64,000 bases of DNA from NCBI RefSeq assembly GCF_036030735.1, contig NZ_CP107928.1, positions 4,464,001 to 4,528,000 on the forward strand. Direction: 5' to 3'. The position numbers were made by a program, and so were the translations under genes. Each line of letters begins with the position of its first letter. Position 1 is the stretch's first letter. The stretch comes from Streptomyces sp. NBC_00425. Lineage in GTDB: Bacteria > Actinomycetota > Actinomycetes > Streptomycetales > Streptomycetaceae. The notes beneath the pieces are model-generated. The model saw only the letters and a list, made by a program, of their open reading frames with translations, ran no database searches and was not told the origin of the DNA. Positions 20,558 to 28,579 of this stretch are shown here, in pieces.

Positions 20558-21529
20558 CTAGTAGCCCTGGTTGTGGGGGTACTGGCCGTTGTGCTGGGCG
20601 CCGCCGTACGGCTGCTGTTGCTGCGGGGGCTGCTGCTGCCACTCCTGCGGGTACTGCTGCTGGTGCGGGTACTGCCCGCCGTAGTACTCGTTCTCGTAGG
20701 TCTGGCCCTGGCCGCTCTGGGGATCCTGCCCGTTCTGGTGGCCCTGGTGCTCACGGTGGCCCTGGTCGCCGTACGGCTGGCGCTGGTCGCCGTACGGCTG
20801 GCCCTGGTCGATGCGGCGGAGCTGGGTCGTGGCGTCGTCCATGACCGGGGGCTGCCCGTACGGCTGCTGCTGCGCCTGCCGCAGGGCGGGCTCCTGCGCG
20901 GCCGGGGTGTTGCGGGCCTCCTTGCGGGCCTTGAGGACCTCGATGATCACCGGGACGACCGAGATGAGGACGATCAGGACCAGGATCGCCTCGACGTTCT
21001 CCTTGATGAGGTCGATCTGGCCGAGGAAGTAGCCCGCGACCGTGACTCCCGTGCCCCACAGGACGCCGCCGATCACGTTGTACGTGATGAACGTGCGGTA
21101 CTTCATGCGGCCGGCGCCGGCGATGATCGGCGCGAAGGTGCGGACGATGGGGACGAAGCGGGCCAGGACGATCGCCTTGGGGCCGTACCGCTCGATGAAC
21201 TCGTGGGCCTTCTCCAGGTTCTCCTGCTTGAAGAGCTTGGAGTCGGGCCGGCTGAAGAGCTTCGGTCCGAAGAACTTGCCGATCAGATAGCCCACCTGGT
21301 CGCCGAGGACGGCCGCGACCACGATCAGGGTGCACACCAGCCACAGCGGCTGGTGGATCCACTTGCCGTCGGCGACCAGCAGACCGGCGGTGAACAGCAG
21401 GGAATCGCCCGGCAGGAAGGCGAACAGGCCCGACTCGGCGAAGACGATGACCAGGATGCCGGCCAGACCGAACGTCGAGATCAGATAGTCCGGAGTAATC
21501 CACTCGGGGCCGAGGGCGAGGGTAGTCAC
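20558..21529 (-). CDS. DedA-family membrane protein with Gln-rich tail
   Basis: About 323 aa, GTG start at 21529 with AGGAG ten bases upstream. The DedA/SNARE-associated domain covers residues 15-205: ESGLFAFLPGDSLLF, GDQVGYLIGKFFG, and the characteristic RFVPIVRTFAPIIAGAGRM arginine-rich segment, with about five membrane helices. DedA proteins are implicated in phospholipid flipping and membrane homeostasis. The last 110 residues are a Gln/Gly/Pro/Tyr-rich low-complexity tail with repeats such as QPYGDQ and QQPYGG, facing the cytoplasm and possibly disordered. Confidence 0.9.
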   Translation of the reverse strand: MTTLALGPEWITPDYLISTFGLAGILVIVFAESGLFAFLPGDSLLFTAGLLVADGKWIHQPLWLVCTLIVVAAVLGDQVGYLIGKFFGPKLFSRPDSKLFKQENLEKAHEFIERYGPKAIVLARFVPIVRTFAPIIAGAGRMKYRTFITYNVIGGVLWGTGVTVAGYFLGQIDLIKENVEAILVLIVLISVVPVIIEVLKARKEARNTPAAQEPALRQAQQQPYGQPPVMDDATTQLRRIDQGQPYGDQRQPYGDQGHREHQGHQNGQDPQSGQGQTYENEYYGGQYPHQQQYPQEWQQQPPQQQQPYGGAQHNGQYPHNQGY

Positions 21530-21667
21530 GGGTTCCGGGCTCCTGTGGGGTGAAGGCGGTCGGTGGGCGACCTGGCCGCCCAAAGCTATCAACGCGGCGC
21601 CGCGGGACCAGGTTCCCAGGGGCTCCCCCAGGATGCACTGTGCCTCTCCCTGGTCAAACCTGTGAAC

Positions 21668-22033
21668 ATGGGCATCGATGATTACGGCGGCGGGCAGGGT
21701 CCCGAGCCGGACGTACTGGTCGTCACCACGAACGACGCACCCGGCTTCCGGGTGCAGCAGGTCATCGGCGAGGTCTTCGGGCTGACGGTGCGCTCCCGGC
21801 ACCTGGGCAGCCAGATCGGCGCGGGCCTGAAGTCAATGATCGGCGGTGAGCTCAAGGGCCTGACGAAGACCCTCGTGGAGACCCGCAACCAGGCCATGGA
21901 ACGGCTCGTCGAGCAGGCACGCGCGCGCGGCGCCAACGGCGTGCTGGCGTTCCGCTTCGACGTGACGGAGGCCGCCGACGTGGGCACCGAGGTGTGCGCC
22001 TACGGGACGGCGGTGGTCCTGGCCCGGGAATGA
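21668..22033 (+). CDS. YbjQ-family (UPF0145) heavy-metal-binding-domain-like protein
   Basis: 121 aa from the ATG at 21668. VLVVTTNDAPGFRVQQVIGEVFG, LKSMIGGELKGLTKTLVETRNQAMERL and GANGVLAFRFD are the hallmark segments of the YbjQ family, which forms pentameric beta-barrels. The metal-binding role is assigned by family name only. No Shine-Dalgarno sequence is visible, so translation may be leaderless. It is convergent with tipA. Confidence 0.9.
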   Translation: MGIDDYGGGQGPEPDVLVVTTNDAPGFRVQQVIGEVFGLTVRSRHLGSQIGAGLKSMIGGELKGLTKTLVETRNQAMERLVEQARARGANGVLAFRFDVTEAADVGTEVCAYGTAVVLARE

Positions 22034-22040
22034 TCCCGAG

Positions 22041-22062
22041 CCGGGACCGGCGGGCGTCCCGG
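22041..22062. terminator. Hairpin between convergent ybjQ-like gene and tipA
   Basis: CCGGGAC / GTCCCGG, 7-bp stem with an 8-nt loop, 8 bases after the YbjQ stop and 58 bases from the tipA stop. Confidence 0.5.
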
Positions 22063-22119
22063 GCCTTCCGTGGCCTTCCTGGCCGGCCCCGCCGCCCCGC
22101 CGCCCCGCCGCTGGCCGCC

Positions 22120-22881
22120 CTACGAGGCGTGCTGTGCCGCGTTCGCCGCGATCGCCTCCTGGAGGTGCGCGGCGAGCCCCGGGCGCATCGAGTCGTAGTA
22201 CGCCTTGAAGCGCTCGTCGGCGACGTACATCCCGCCCAGGCACACGTGCATCTCGTAGGGGCAGTCGTAGTACCAGGCGGTGATGTGCCGCCGGTGTTCC
22301 TCGGCCATGTCCATGGCCGCCTCACCGGCGGGCGGCTCCCCCGCGTCCATCAGCGCCGCGTAGCGCCCGCTCCAGTCGTCGACCTCGGCCTGGACGCGCT
22401 TCCAGTCCTCCTTGGTGTAGCGCGCGGCCCGGCGCTGGGACTCGGCGTAGGCCTCGGTGCCGCCCCAGCGCTGCTCCGCCTCCTCGGCGTACTGCTCGGG
22501 GTCCTTGTCGCCGAAGACCTCGAACCGCTCCTCGGGTGTGAGGTTGATGCCCATCTTCTTCGCCTCCATGGCGTGTTCCACGGCCTCGGCCATCTTCTGC
22601 AGCTTCCCGATCCGGGCGGTCAGCAGTTCGTGCTGGCGGCGCAGGTGCGCGCGCGGGTCGGCCGCCGGGTCGTCGAGCAGGGCCGCGACCTCCTCGAGCG
22701 GGAAGCCGAGCTCGCGGTAGAACAGGATCTGCTGCAGCCGGTCGAGGTCGGCGTCGTCATAGCGCCGGTGTCCCGCGTGGCTGCGCCCGCCGGGGACGAG
22801 CAGGCCGATGTCGTCGTAGTGGTGCAGCGTGCGCACCGTGACACCGGCGAATCCGGCGACCTGTCCTACGGAGTAGCTCAC
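22120..22881 (-). CDS. tipA: Thiopeptide-inducible MerR-family regulator TipA (TipAL)
   Basis: 253 aa, GTG start with AAGGGAG upstream. The N-terminal MerR DNA-binding domain (MSYSVGQVAGFAGVTVRTLH, then HYDDIGLL) and dimerisation helix (about residues 75-108) precede the TipAS drug-binding domain from residue 110. In S. lividans TipAL, thiostrepton binds covalently to a cysteine in the drug domain. The matching cysteines are present here at 207 and 214 (YYDCPYEMHVCLGG). The overall length equals that of the S. lividans protein as I recall it. Its own promoter lies just upstream and an internal start yields TipAS. No thiopeptide cluster is visible in the window, so it probably serves in multidrug sensing. 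Confidence 0.96.
   Translation of the reverse strand: MSYSVGQVAGFAGVTVRTLHHYDDIGLLVPGGRSHAGHRRYDDADLDRLQQILFYRELGFPLEEVAALLDDPAADPRAHLRRQHELLTARIGKLQKMAEAVEHAMEAKKMGINLTPEERFEVFGDKDPEQYAEEAEQRWGGTEAYAESQRRAARYTKEDWKRVQAEVDDWSGRYAALMDAGEPPAGEAAMDMAEEHRRHITAWYYDCPYEMHVCLGGMYVADERFKAYYDSMRPGLAAHLQEAIAANAAQHAS
22554..22567 (-). promoter_or_regulatory. Internal ribosome binding site and start for TipAS
   Basis: Inside tipA, GGAGG (22563-22567, minus strand) lies exactly eight bases before the in-frame ATG of Met110 (22554). This would produce a 144-residue protein starting MGINLTPEE. The same in-frame start is known to make TipAS, the abundant drug-sequestering short form, in S. lividans. The conservation of both the SD sequence and the methionine supports expression of two products from this gene. 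Confidence 0.85.
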
Positions 22882-22911
22882 TTCGTCCGCTCCCTTCTCG
22901 GTACGCGCTCC

Positions 22912-22942
22912 ACGGTGCGTCCTCACGCCGCGTGAGGTGCAA
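22912..22942 (-). promoter_or_regulatory. tipA promoter with TipA operator
   Basis: Reading the minus strand: TTGCAC (22942-22937) as -35, a 19-bp spacer, and CACCGT (22917-22912) as -10. The perfect inverted repeat CCTCACG-CCG-CGTGAGG (22921-22937) fills the spacer. An over-long spacer with a palindrome is the hallmark of MerR-activated promoters, and this one closely resembles the published tipA promoter as I recall it. Expected behaviour is low basal expression and strong activation when TipAL binds a thiopeptide. Confidence 0.9.
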
Positions 22943-23054
22943 GGCGCTTGCCTCCCGAATCCCCTCCCGCTTCCCCCCGGTCCCCTCTCCGGTCCCCCTC
23001 CCCGTCTGCCGCAGCCCGGATGTCGTGTCCGCTTTGCCCGTTTATCGTGAGCCC

Positions 23055-24338
23055 GTGGCCCAGGACACCGCAGAGCAGCCGCCCCGCCCTCCGGCGACCC
23101 CGGCGCGCACCCTGCTGCCGTCGATCCTGCCCGCTCTCGTCATCGGCGTGCTGGCGAGCCTGCTGCTCCTGCTGGTGGAGGGGGCGGCCGACCGGCTCCA
23201 GCACATGCTGTGGCAGAACCTCCCGGACGCGCTGGGCGTGGGCCGGTACTCCGTGCTCTGGATGATGGTCATGCTCACCATGACGGGCGTCCTGGTGGGA
23301 CTGGTGGTGTGGAAGGCGCCCGGGCACGCCGGTCCCGATCCGGCCACGATGGGGCTGGACGCGCGCGTGCTGCCGCCGGTGGTTCTCCCCGGGCTGCTGG
23401 TGGCGACGGCGCTGATGCTGGCGGGCGGGCCCAGCCTCGGCCCGGAGAACCCGATCATCGCCGTCAACGTGGCGGTCGTCTTCTGGCTGGGTCACCGGTT
23501 CCGGCCGACCGCGCCGGGCGCGGTGTGGGTGATGCTCGCGGAGGCGGCGACCATCGGCGCGCTCTTCGGCACGCCGGTGGCTGCGGCGCTGCTGATCTCC
23601 GAGGCGCTGGCGGGACGGGGGACGAAGGGGCCGTTGTGGGACAGCGTCTTCACCCCGCTGGTCGCCGCCGCGGCGGGCGCGATGACGACCACCCTGGTGG
23701 CCGATCCCAGCTTCGACATGCACCTGCCCCCGTTCGGGCAGCCCGGCTGGGCCGACCTGCTGGCGGCGACGGTGGTCGCCTCGGCGGGCGCGCTCCTCGG
23801 CATGTGCGGCGTGTACGCCTTCCCGTACGTCCACGGCGCCTTCGCGCGGCTGCGGCACCCGATGCTGATCCTCCCGGCCGGCGGGGTCGTGCTGGGCCTG
23901 CTGGCGGCCGTGGGCGGCCATCTGACGCTCTTCAAGGGGCTGGACGAGGTCGCGGAGCTCGCCGCCGACCCCGACGGCTGGACGGCCGGTCAGTTCGCCA
24001 CGATGACGGTGGTGAAGATGGCCGCGATGGTGGTCGCCGCGACCTCCGGGTTCCGGGGCGGACGGATCTTCCCGGCCGTGTTCGTCGGCTCCGCGCTCGG
24101 TCTCACCGCCCACGCGCTCGTGCCGGGCGTCCATCCCGCGGTGGGTGTGGCCACCGGGGTGCTGGGCATCCTCCTGGCCATCACCCGGCAGGGCTGGGTG
24201 AGCCTTTTCGTCGCCGCCGTCCTGGTCTCCTCACCCTCGATCATCGCCCTGCTCTGCATCGCCTCGCTGCCGGCCTGGCTGCTGGTGACGGGGCGGCCGC
24301 AGATGCAGCTGCGGGCGGACGGGACCTCGGTGCGCTGA
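23055..24338 (+). CDS. CLC-type ion channel/transporter family protein
   Basis: About 427 aa from the GTG at 23055. Ten or more hydrophobic helices. CLC-like signature segments are GGPSLGPENPII (compare GxSLGPEGP) and SGFRGGRIFPAVFVGSALG (compare GGxFxPxLxxGA). It resembles the YfeO-like ion channel branch, and chloride or another anion is the likely substrate. No ribosome binding site is visible. A TATCGT box ends six bases before the GTG, so the message may be leaderless. Longer upstream starts would run through the tipA operator and are unlikely. It is divergent from tipA. Confidence 0.82.
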   Translation: MAQDTAEQPPRPPATPARTLLPSILPALVIGVLASLLLLLVEGAADRLQHMLWQNLPDALGVGRYSVLWMMVMLTMTGVLVGLVVWKAPGHAGPDPATMGLDARVLPPVVLPGLLVATALMLAGGPSLGPENPIIAVNVAVVFWLGHRFRPTAPGAVWVMLAEAATIGALFGTPVAAALLISEALAGRGTKGPLWDSVFTPLVAAAAGAMTTTLVADPSFDMHLPPFGQPGWADLLAATVVASAGALLGMCGVYAFPYVHGAFARLRHPMLILPAGGVVLGLLAAVGGHLTLFKGLDEVAELAADPDGWTAGQFATMTVVKMAAMVVAATSGFRGGRIFPAVFVGSALGLTAHALVPGVHPAVGVATGVLGILLAITRQGWVSLFVAAVLVSSPSIIALLCIASLPAWLLVTGRPQMQLRADGTSVR

Positions 24339-24378
24339 CACCCGGCTCGCGCCCCCGGGAAGCACCGGCGGCGCGGAA

Positions 24379-24409
24379 ACGGGACGAGGCCGCGGCGACC
24401 GGGTCCCGT
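24379..24409. terminator. Hairpin between convergent CLC gene and ABC permease
   Basis: ACGGGAC / GTCCCGT, 7-bp stem with a 17-nt loop, between the convergent stops at 24338 and 24424. Confidence 0.4.
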
Positions 24410-24423
24410 CCCGCCACCGGCGC

Positions 24424-25191
24424 TCAGTGGCTCATGCGGGTGAACTTCCGTACGGCCAGCGGGAAGAAGACCGCCAGCAGGACCAGCGGCCAGCCCACGG
24501 CCGGCCACACATGGCCGGGGTCCGCGCCCGTGCCGCCGAACAGGTCGCGCACCGCGGTGGCCGTCCGGGACATCGGGTTCCATTCGACGGCCGTGCCCAG
24601 CCAGCCCGGCATGGACGTGGGCACGGCGAGGGCGTTGGAGAGGAAGCCGATCGGCCAGACGAGGATCTGCACGGCCTGCACCATCTCCGGCCTCCCGGCC
24701 ACCAGCGCCAGATGGATGCCGACCCACAGCATCGCGAACCGGAAGAGGAGGAGAAGGCCCAGGGCGCCCAGGAAGGCGCCCGGTCCGCCCTGGGGCCGCC
24801 AGCCGAGCGCCAGGCCGACGGCGATCAGCACGGCAAGGCTCACGGCCGACTGGAGCATGTCGGCGGCCGAACGGCCCACGAGGACCGCGCCGTCGGCCAT
24901 CGGCATCGCGCGGAAGCGGTCGATGACCCCCTTGTCGAGGTCCTGGGTGACGGCGACCATCGTGCCCTCCAGGCCGAAGGCCATGGTGAGCGCGAGCATG
25001 CCGGGCATCAGGTAGTCGAGGTAGTCGCCGCCGACCCCGCGGCCGCCGCCGACCAGGTAGCCGAACATCAGCAGCAGCATCACGGGGAAGACGAACCCGA
25101 CGGCCAGCCGGCCCGGCTGGCGTGCCCAGTGGGCGAGTTCACGGCGGGTCATGGTCCAGCAGTCGGTCAGTGCGTACGCGTAGCCGTTCAC
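24424..25191 (-). CDS. ABC-2 type transporter permease
   Basis: About 255 aa, GTG start overlapping the stop of the ATPase gene (GTGA). Six hydrophobic helices. The ABC-2/DrrB-like organisation includes [33 protein letters not shown] and the later [12 protein letters not shown] and [13 protein letters not shown]. DrrB-like permeases export drugs or lipids together with a DrrA ATPase. Regulation comes from the PadR gene upstream through the promoter at about 26200-26245. Confidence 0.9.
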   Translation of the reverse strand: MNGYAYALTDCWTMTRRELAHWARQPGRLAVGFVFPVMLLLMFGYLVGGGRGVGGDYLDYLMPGMLALTMAFGLEGTMVAVTQDLDKGVIDRFRAMPMADGAVLVGRSAADMLQSAVSLAVLIAVGLALGWRPQGGPGAFLGALGLLLLFRFAMLWVGIHLALVAGRPEMVQAVQILVWPIGFLSNALAVPTSMPGWLGTAVEWNPMSRTATAVRDLFGGTGADPGHVWPAVGWPLVLLAVFFPLAVRKFTRMSH

Positions 25192-26171
25192 ACGGCCTCC
25201 TTCACAGCGTCGTCCGCGCGGTCCTCGCGCCCGGTCAGGTGGAGGAAGACCTCGTCCAGCGTGGGGCGGCGCAGGGCAACGTCCTCCGCCTCGATGCCGG
25301 CCTCCTCCAGGGCGCGGACGACGCCGAAGAGGGCGGCCATCCGGTCGGTGACGGGTGCGCTGAGCAGACGGCGGTCGGCGTCGACGGTGACGCCCGCCTC
25401 GGGCAGGGGCAGCAGGGCGACCGCCGCCCCGAGGAGGCCCGCGTCGCGCAGGACGACGTCGATGCGGTCGCCGCCCGTCAGCGCCTTGAGCTGGTCCGCC
25501 GTGCCGTCGGCGATCACCCGGCCGCGGTCGACGACGCAGATGCGGTCGGCCAGCTGGTCGGCCTCCTCCAGGTACTGGGTGGTGAGCACCACCGTCGTCC
25601 CGCCGCCGGCCAGCGAGCGGACCGCGGACCAGACCTCGGCGCGTCCGCGCGGGTCGAGACCGGTGGTCGGCTCGTCCAGGAAGAGCACCTCGGGGTCGGC
25701 GCCGTGCCGGCCGCCGATGAGGGAGGCGGCGAGGTCCAGCCGGCGGCGCATGCCGCCGCTGTAGGAGCGGACCGGCTTGCGGCCGGTGGCGGCGAGGCCG
25801 AAGCGCTCGAGGAGTTCGGCGGCGCGCACGCGCGCGTGGCGGGCGCCGAGATGGTGCAGGCGTCCGAACAGCTCCAGGTTCTGCCGGCCGTCCAGTTCCT
25901 CGTCGAGGGCGGCGTGCTGGCCGAGCAGGCCGATGCGCCGGCGGACCTCGCGGGCCTCCGTCAGCACGTCGTGGCCTGCCACCTCGACGCGTCCGGCGTC
26001 CGGTCGCAGCAGCGTGGACAGGATTCTGACCAGGGTCGTCTTGCCCGCGCCGTTCGGTCCGAGCACCCCCTGCACGGCGCCGCGGGCCACCGTGAGGTCG
26101 AGCCCGTCCAGTGCGCGCGTCTCCCCGTACCTTTTGTGGACGCCGTCGACGGTGATCGCCGTGTCGGCCAT
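25188..26171 (-). CDS. DrrA-like daunorubicin-resistance-family ABC transporter ATPase
   Basis: About 327 aa. Walker [11 protein letters not shown]-loop region [19 protein letters not shown], signature [13 protein letters not shown], Walker [17 protein letters not shown] and the H-loop-equivalent [14 protein letters not shown]. The TTQYLEEAD segment and the C-terminal [15 protein letters not shown] domain are typical of DrrA. The ATG at 26171 follows GAGAGGGTGGGGG; a GTG at 26183 is an alternative. It is coupled to the permease and sits 80 bases downstream of the PadR-type repressor gene. Confidence 0.92.
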   Translation of the reverse strand: MADTAITVDGVHKRYGETRALDGLDLTVARGAVQGVLGPNGAGKTTLVRILSTLLRPDAGRVEVAGHDVLTEAREVRRRIGLLGQHAALDEELDGRQNLELFGRLHHLGARHARVRAAELLERFGLAATGRKPVRSYSGGMRRRLDLAASLIGGRHGADPEVLFLDEPTTGLDPRGRAEVWSAVRSLAGGGTTVVLTTQYLEEADQLADRICVVDRGRVIADGTADQLKALTGGDRIDVVLRDAGLLGAAVALLPLPEAGVTVDADRRLLSAPVTDRMAALFGVVRALEEAGIEAEDVALRRPTLDEVFLHLTGREDRADDAVKEAV

Positions 26172-26195
26172 GGGAGCCCCCACCCTCTCGACTAA

Positions 26196-26251
26196 TCAAA
26201 CTTGACTACAGGCACAAAAGTAACCGCGCCCCACCCAGTCGTCAAACTTGA
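26196..26251 (-). promoter_or_regulatory. Promoter of the ABC operon bracketed by two TCAAGTTTGA sites
   Basis: On the minus strand, TTGACG (26245-26240) and TACTTT (26222-26217) form a near-consensus sigma-70-type promoter with a 17-bp spacer. The decamer TCAAGTTTGA occurs twice in the same orientation. One copy (26251-26242) overlaps the -35; the other (26205-26196) lies just past the probable transcription start. Each is a near-palindrome of the form TCAANNTTGA. The arrangement suits repression by the PadR protein encoded immediately upstream. Confidence 0.75.
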
Positions 26252-26893
26252 TCAGCGCCAGTCCCCGGGGTGCCGCTCCCGCGTCGCGTACGGGTTCTCC
26301 TCGCCCGGCGCGAGCACGCCGACGAACGGCTCGCCCTCACCCGCGAAGGTGTACGCCCCGCCCTCGATCCGCGCGATCAGGCCGCGGGCCCACTCCGCCT
26401 CGGCGTCGGCCGTGTGGACCCAGAGGTTCATGATCTCGCCGATGTGGCCCAGCTGTCCGGGCCCTCCCTCGGGGACGTAGTGCCCGGTGACGGCCGAGCG
26501 CCACTCGTCGATGCCGCGCACCCGCTCCTTCAGGAGCGAGACGGCCTCCGCTCGCGGGAGGTCCACCACGAAGCCGATGGCGGCCGACTTCACGTCCGTC
26601 TTCTGGTCGTAGGAGACCAGCGCCTCGCGCAGCAGCCGGAAGTACTCCTCGACGCCCGCCTCGGTGACCTCGTACTCGGTGCGCGGCGGGCCGCCCGCGG
26701 TGGAGGGGGCCGTCTCGTGCTCGCGCAGCAGGCCCTGCTTCGCCATCTGCTTCAGGGCGTGGTAGATCGAGCCCGGCTTGGCGTTGGACCACTCGTGGGC
26801 GCCCCAGTACTCCAGGTCGCCGCGCACCTGGTAGCCGTGGGCCCGCCCGTGCTGGCGCACGGCGCCCAGGACGAGGAGACGGATCGCTGACAT
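26252..26893 (-). CDS. PadR-family transcriptional regulator
   Basis: 213 aa. The N-terminal winged helix has the PadR pattern (MSAIRLLVLGAVRQHGRAHG, then ARPGSIYHALKQM with N in place of the first residue, GLLREHE and RTEYEVTEAG). A PadR C-terminal (Vir-like) helical dimerisation domain covers residues 90-190. It ends in ENPYATRERHPGDWR. No SD sequence is seen; TAACCT ends six bases before the ATG, suggesting a leaderless transcript. It probably represses the adjacent DrrAB-like exporter in response to its substrate. Confidence 0.9.
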   Translation of the reverse strand: MSAIRLLVLGAVRQHGRAHGYQVRGDLEYWGAHEWSNAKPGSIYHALKQMAKQGLLREHETAPSTAGGPPRTEYEVTEAGVEEYFRLLREALVSYDQKTDVKSAAIGFVVDLPRAEAVSLLKERVRGIDEWRSAVTGHYVPEGGPGQLGHIGEIMNLWVHTADAEAEWARGLIARIEGGAYTFAGEGEPFVGVLAPGEENPYATRERHPGDWR

Positions 26894-26980
26894 GCGCCCA
26901 GGTTAGGGCGTGGCGTCCGGGTCCCCCTCGGGTACCCGGACGGCCGTCCGCCCCGGAACGCGCCCCTGGCCGTGTCCGCC

Positions 26981-28444
26981 CTAGAAGGGGAAACCGCTGC
27001 GGCCGTGCTGGACCGAGATCCACTTGGTGGTGGTGAAGGACTCCAGGGTGGTCTCGCCGTTGAGGCGGCCGACGCCGGAGCTCTTCTCGCCGCCGAACGG
27101 CACGATCGGCTCATCGTGCACGGTGGCGTCGTTGACGTGGAACATGCCGGTCACGACCTGCTTGGCGAAGGCGACGCCGCGCTCGACGTCACGGGTGTGG
27201 ACGGCGCCGCTCAGGCCGTACGGCGTGTCGTTGGCGATGCGGAGGGCCTCCGCCTCGCCGTCGAAGGTGTTGATGAAGGCGACCGGCCCGAAGACCTCCT
27301 GCTGCAGCAGGGCGGAGTCGAGGGGGAGATCGGCGAGGACCGACGGCTCGACGAGGTTGTCGGTGGTCGTTCCGTGCAGCAGGGCGGTCGCGCCCTCGGC
27401 GATCGCCTGCGCGACCGCGCCGGAAACGGCCTCCGCCTGCTGGGAGTTGATGACCGGGCCGATGAGGGTCTGCGGGTCGCGCGGGTCGCCGGCCTTCAGC
27501 GTCCTCACCTTGGCGACGAACTTCTCGGTGAACTCGTCGGCGAGCGAGCGGTCGACCAGGATGCGGTTGGCGGCCATGCAGACCTGGCCCTGGTGGACGA
27601 AGCGGCTGAAGACGGCGGCGTCCACCGCGTAGTCCACGTCGGCGTCGTCGAGGACGACGAAGGCGCTGTTGCCGCCGAGTTCGATGACGGACCGCTTGAA
27701 GTGCGAGGCGGCGACCGTCGCGACATGCCGGCCGACCTTGTCGGAGCCGGTGAAGGAGATGACCCGCGGGACCGGGTGCTCCAGGAAGGCGTCGCCGATC
27801 TCGGCGATGTCGGTCACGACGACGTTCAGCAGGCCCGGGGGCAGGCCGGCGTCCTCGAACAGCTTGGCGATCACGGTGCCGCCGGAGATCGGGGTGTTCT
27901 GGTGCGGCTTGAGCACCACGCCGTTGCCGAGGGCCAGCGCGGGGGCGACGGACTTCAGCGACAGCAGGAACGGCACGTTGAAGGGGCTGATCACGGCGAC
28001 CACGCCGACCGGCTCGCGGTAGACGCGGTTCTCCTTGCCGTCGACCGGCGACGGGAGGATGCGGCCCTCGGGGCGCAGCGCCAGGTGGATCGACTCGCGC
28101 AGGAACTCCTTGGCGAGGTGCAGTTCGAAGGCGGCCTTGCCGAAGGTGCCCCCGGCCTCGGCGACGAGGATCTCGCTGATCTCCGCCTCGCGCTCCTCGA
28201 CCAGCCGCAGCACCTTCTCGAAGACCGTACGGCGGGCGTAGGCGTTGGTGGCGGCCCACTGCCGCTGCGCGCGGGCGGCGGCCCGGTAGGCCTCGTCGAC
28301 CTCGTCGACGGTGGCGATGGTGATCGAGGCGAGCTTCTCGCCGTCGTAGGGGTTGAAGTCGATGATGTCCCAGGAGCCCGTCCCTGGACGCCACTCACCG
28401 TCGATGTACTGCTGGGCCAGGTCGGTGAAGTAGGACGACGACAT
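26981..28444 (-). CDS. NAD(P)-dependent aldehyde dehydrogenase (benzaldehyde/vanillin dehydrogenase-like)
   Basis: About 487 aa from the ATG at 28444 (GAGGGATC upstream). ALDH superfamily. The catalytic cysteine is in HQGQVCMAANR and the general-base glutamate in VIELGGNSA. Cofactor-binding features are ISPFNVPFLLS and SFTGSDKVGRH, with FGPVAFINTF and FGGEKSSGVGR towards the C-terminus. The closest recognisable group oxidises aromatic aldehydes such as benzaldehyde or vanillin. The physiological substrate is unproven. It is a single-gene unit between padR and the XRE terminator. Confidence 0.93.
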   Translation of the reverse strand: MSSSYFTDLAQQYIDGEWRPGTGSWDIIDFNPYDGEKLASITIATVDEVDEAYRAAARAQRQWAATNAYARRTVFEKVLRLVEEREAEISEILVAEAGGTFGKAAFELHLAKEFLRESIHLALRPEGRILPSPVDGKENRVYREPVGVVAVISPFNVPFLLSLKSVAPALALGNGVVLKPHQNTPISGGTVIAKLFEDAGLPPGLLNVVVTDIAEIGDAFLEHPVPRVISFTGSDKVGRHVATVAASHFKRSVIELGGNSAFVVLDDADVDYAVDAAVFSRFVHQGQVCMAANRILVDRSLADEFTEKFVAKVRTLKAGDPRDPQTLIGPVINSQQAEAVSGAVAQAIAEGATALLHGTTTDNLVEPSVLADLPLDSALLQQEVFGPVAFINTFDGEAEALRIANDTPYGLSGAVHTRDVERGVAFAKQVVTGMFHVNDATVHDEPIVPFGGEKSSGVGRLNGETTLESFTTTKWISVQHGRSGFPF

Positions 28445-28536
28445 GTGATCCCTCAATCCCCTGCTGCGAACGTCTGTGACCGATCGACGTCACGATCTGA
28501 TCACACGTCATCGTACGGGTGTTTCAAGGGAGTTGG

Positions 28537-28567
28537 AGGGATTCCCGGAGGCCGTAGGGGAATCCCT
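28537..28567 (-). terminator. Terminator of the XRE regulator gene
   Basis: AGGGATTCCC / GGGAATCCCT, perfect 10-bp stem with an 11-nt loop, 13 bases after the stop of the XRE gene. Confidence 0.75.
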
Positions 28568-28579
28568 GCGGACCCGGCG

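Noticed and set aside
22932..23054. Upstream start of the CLC-like gene overlapping the tipA promoter
   Set aside because: The extension is Pro/Ser/Arg-rich, would read through the tipA operator, and lacks family similarity. The GTG at 23055 fits better.
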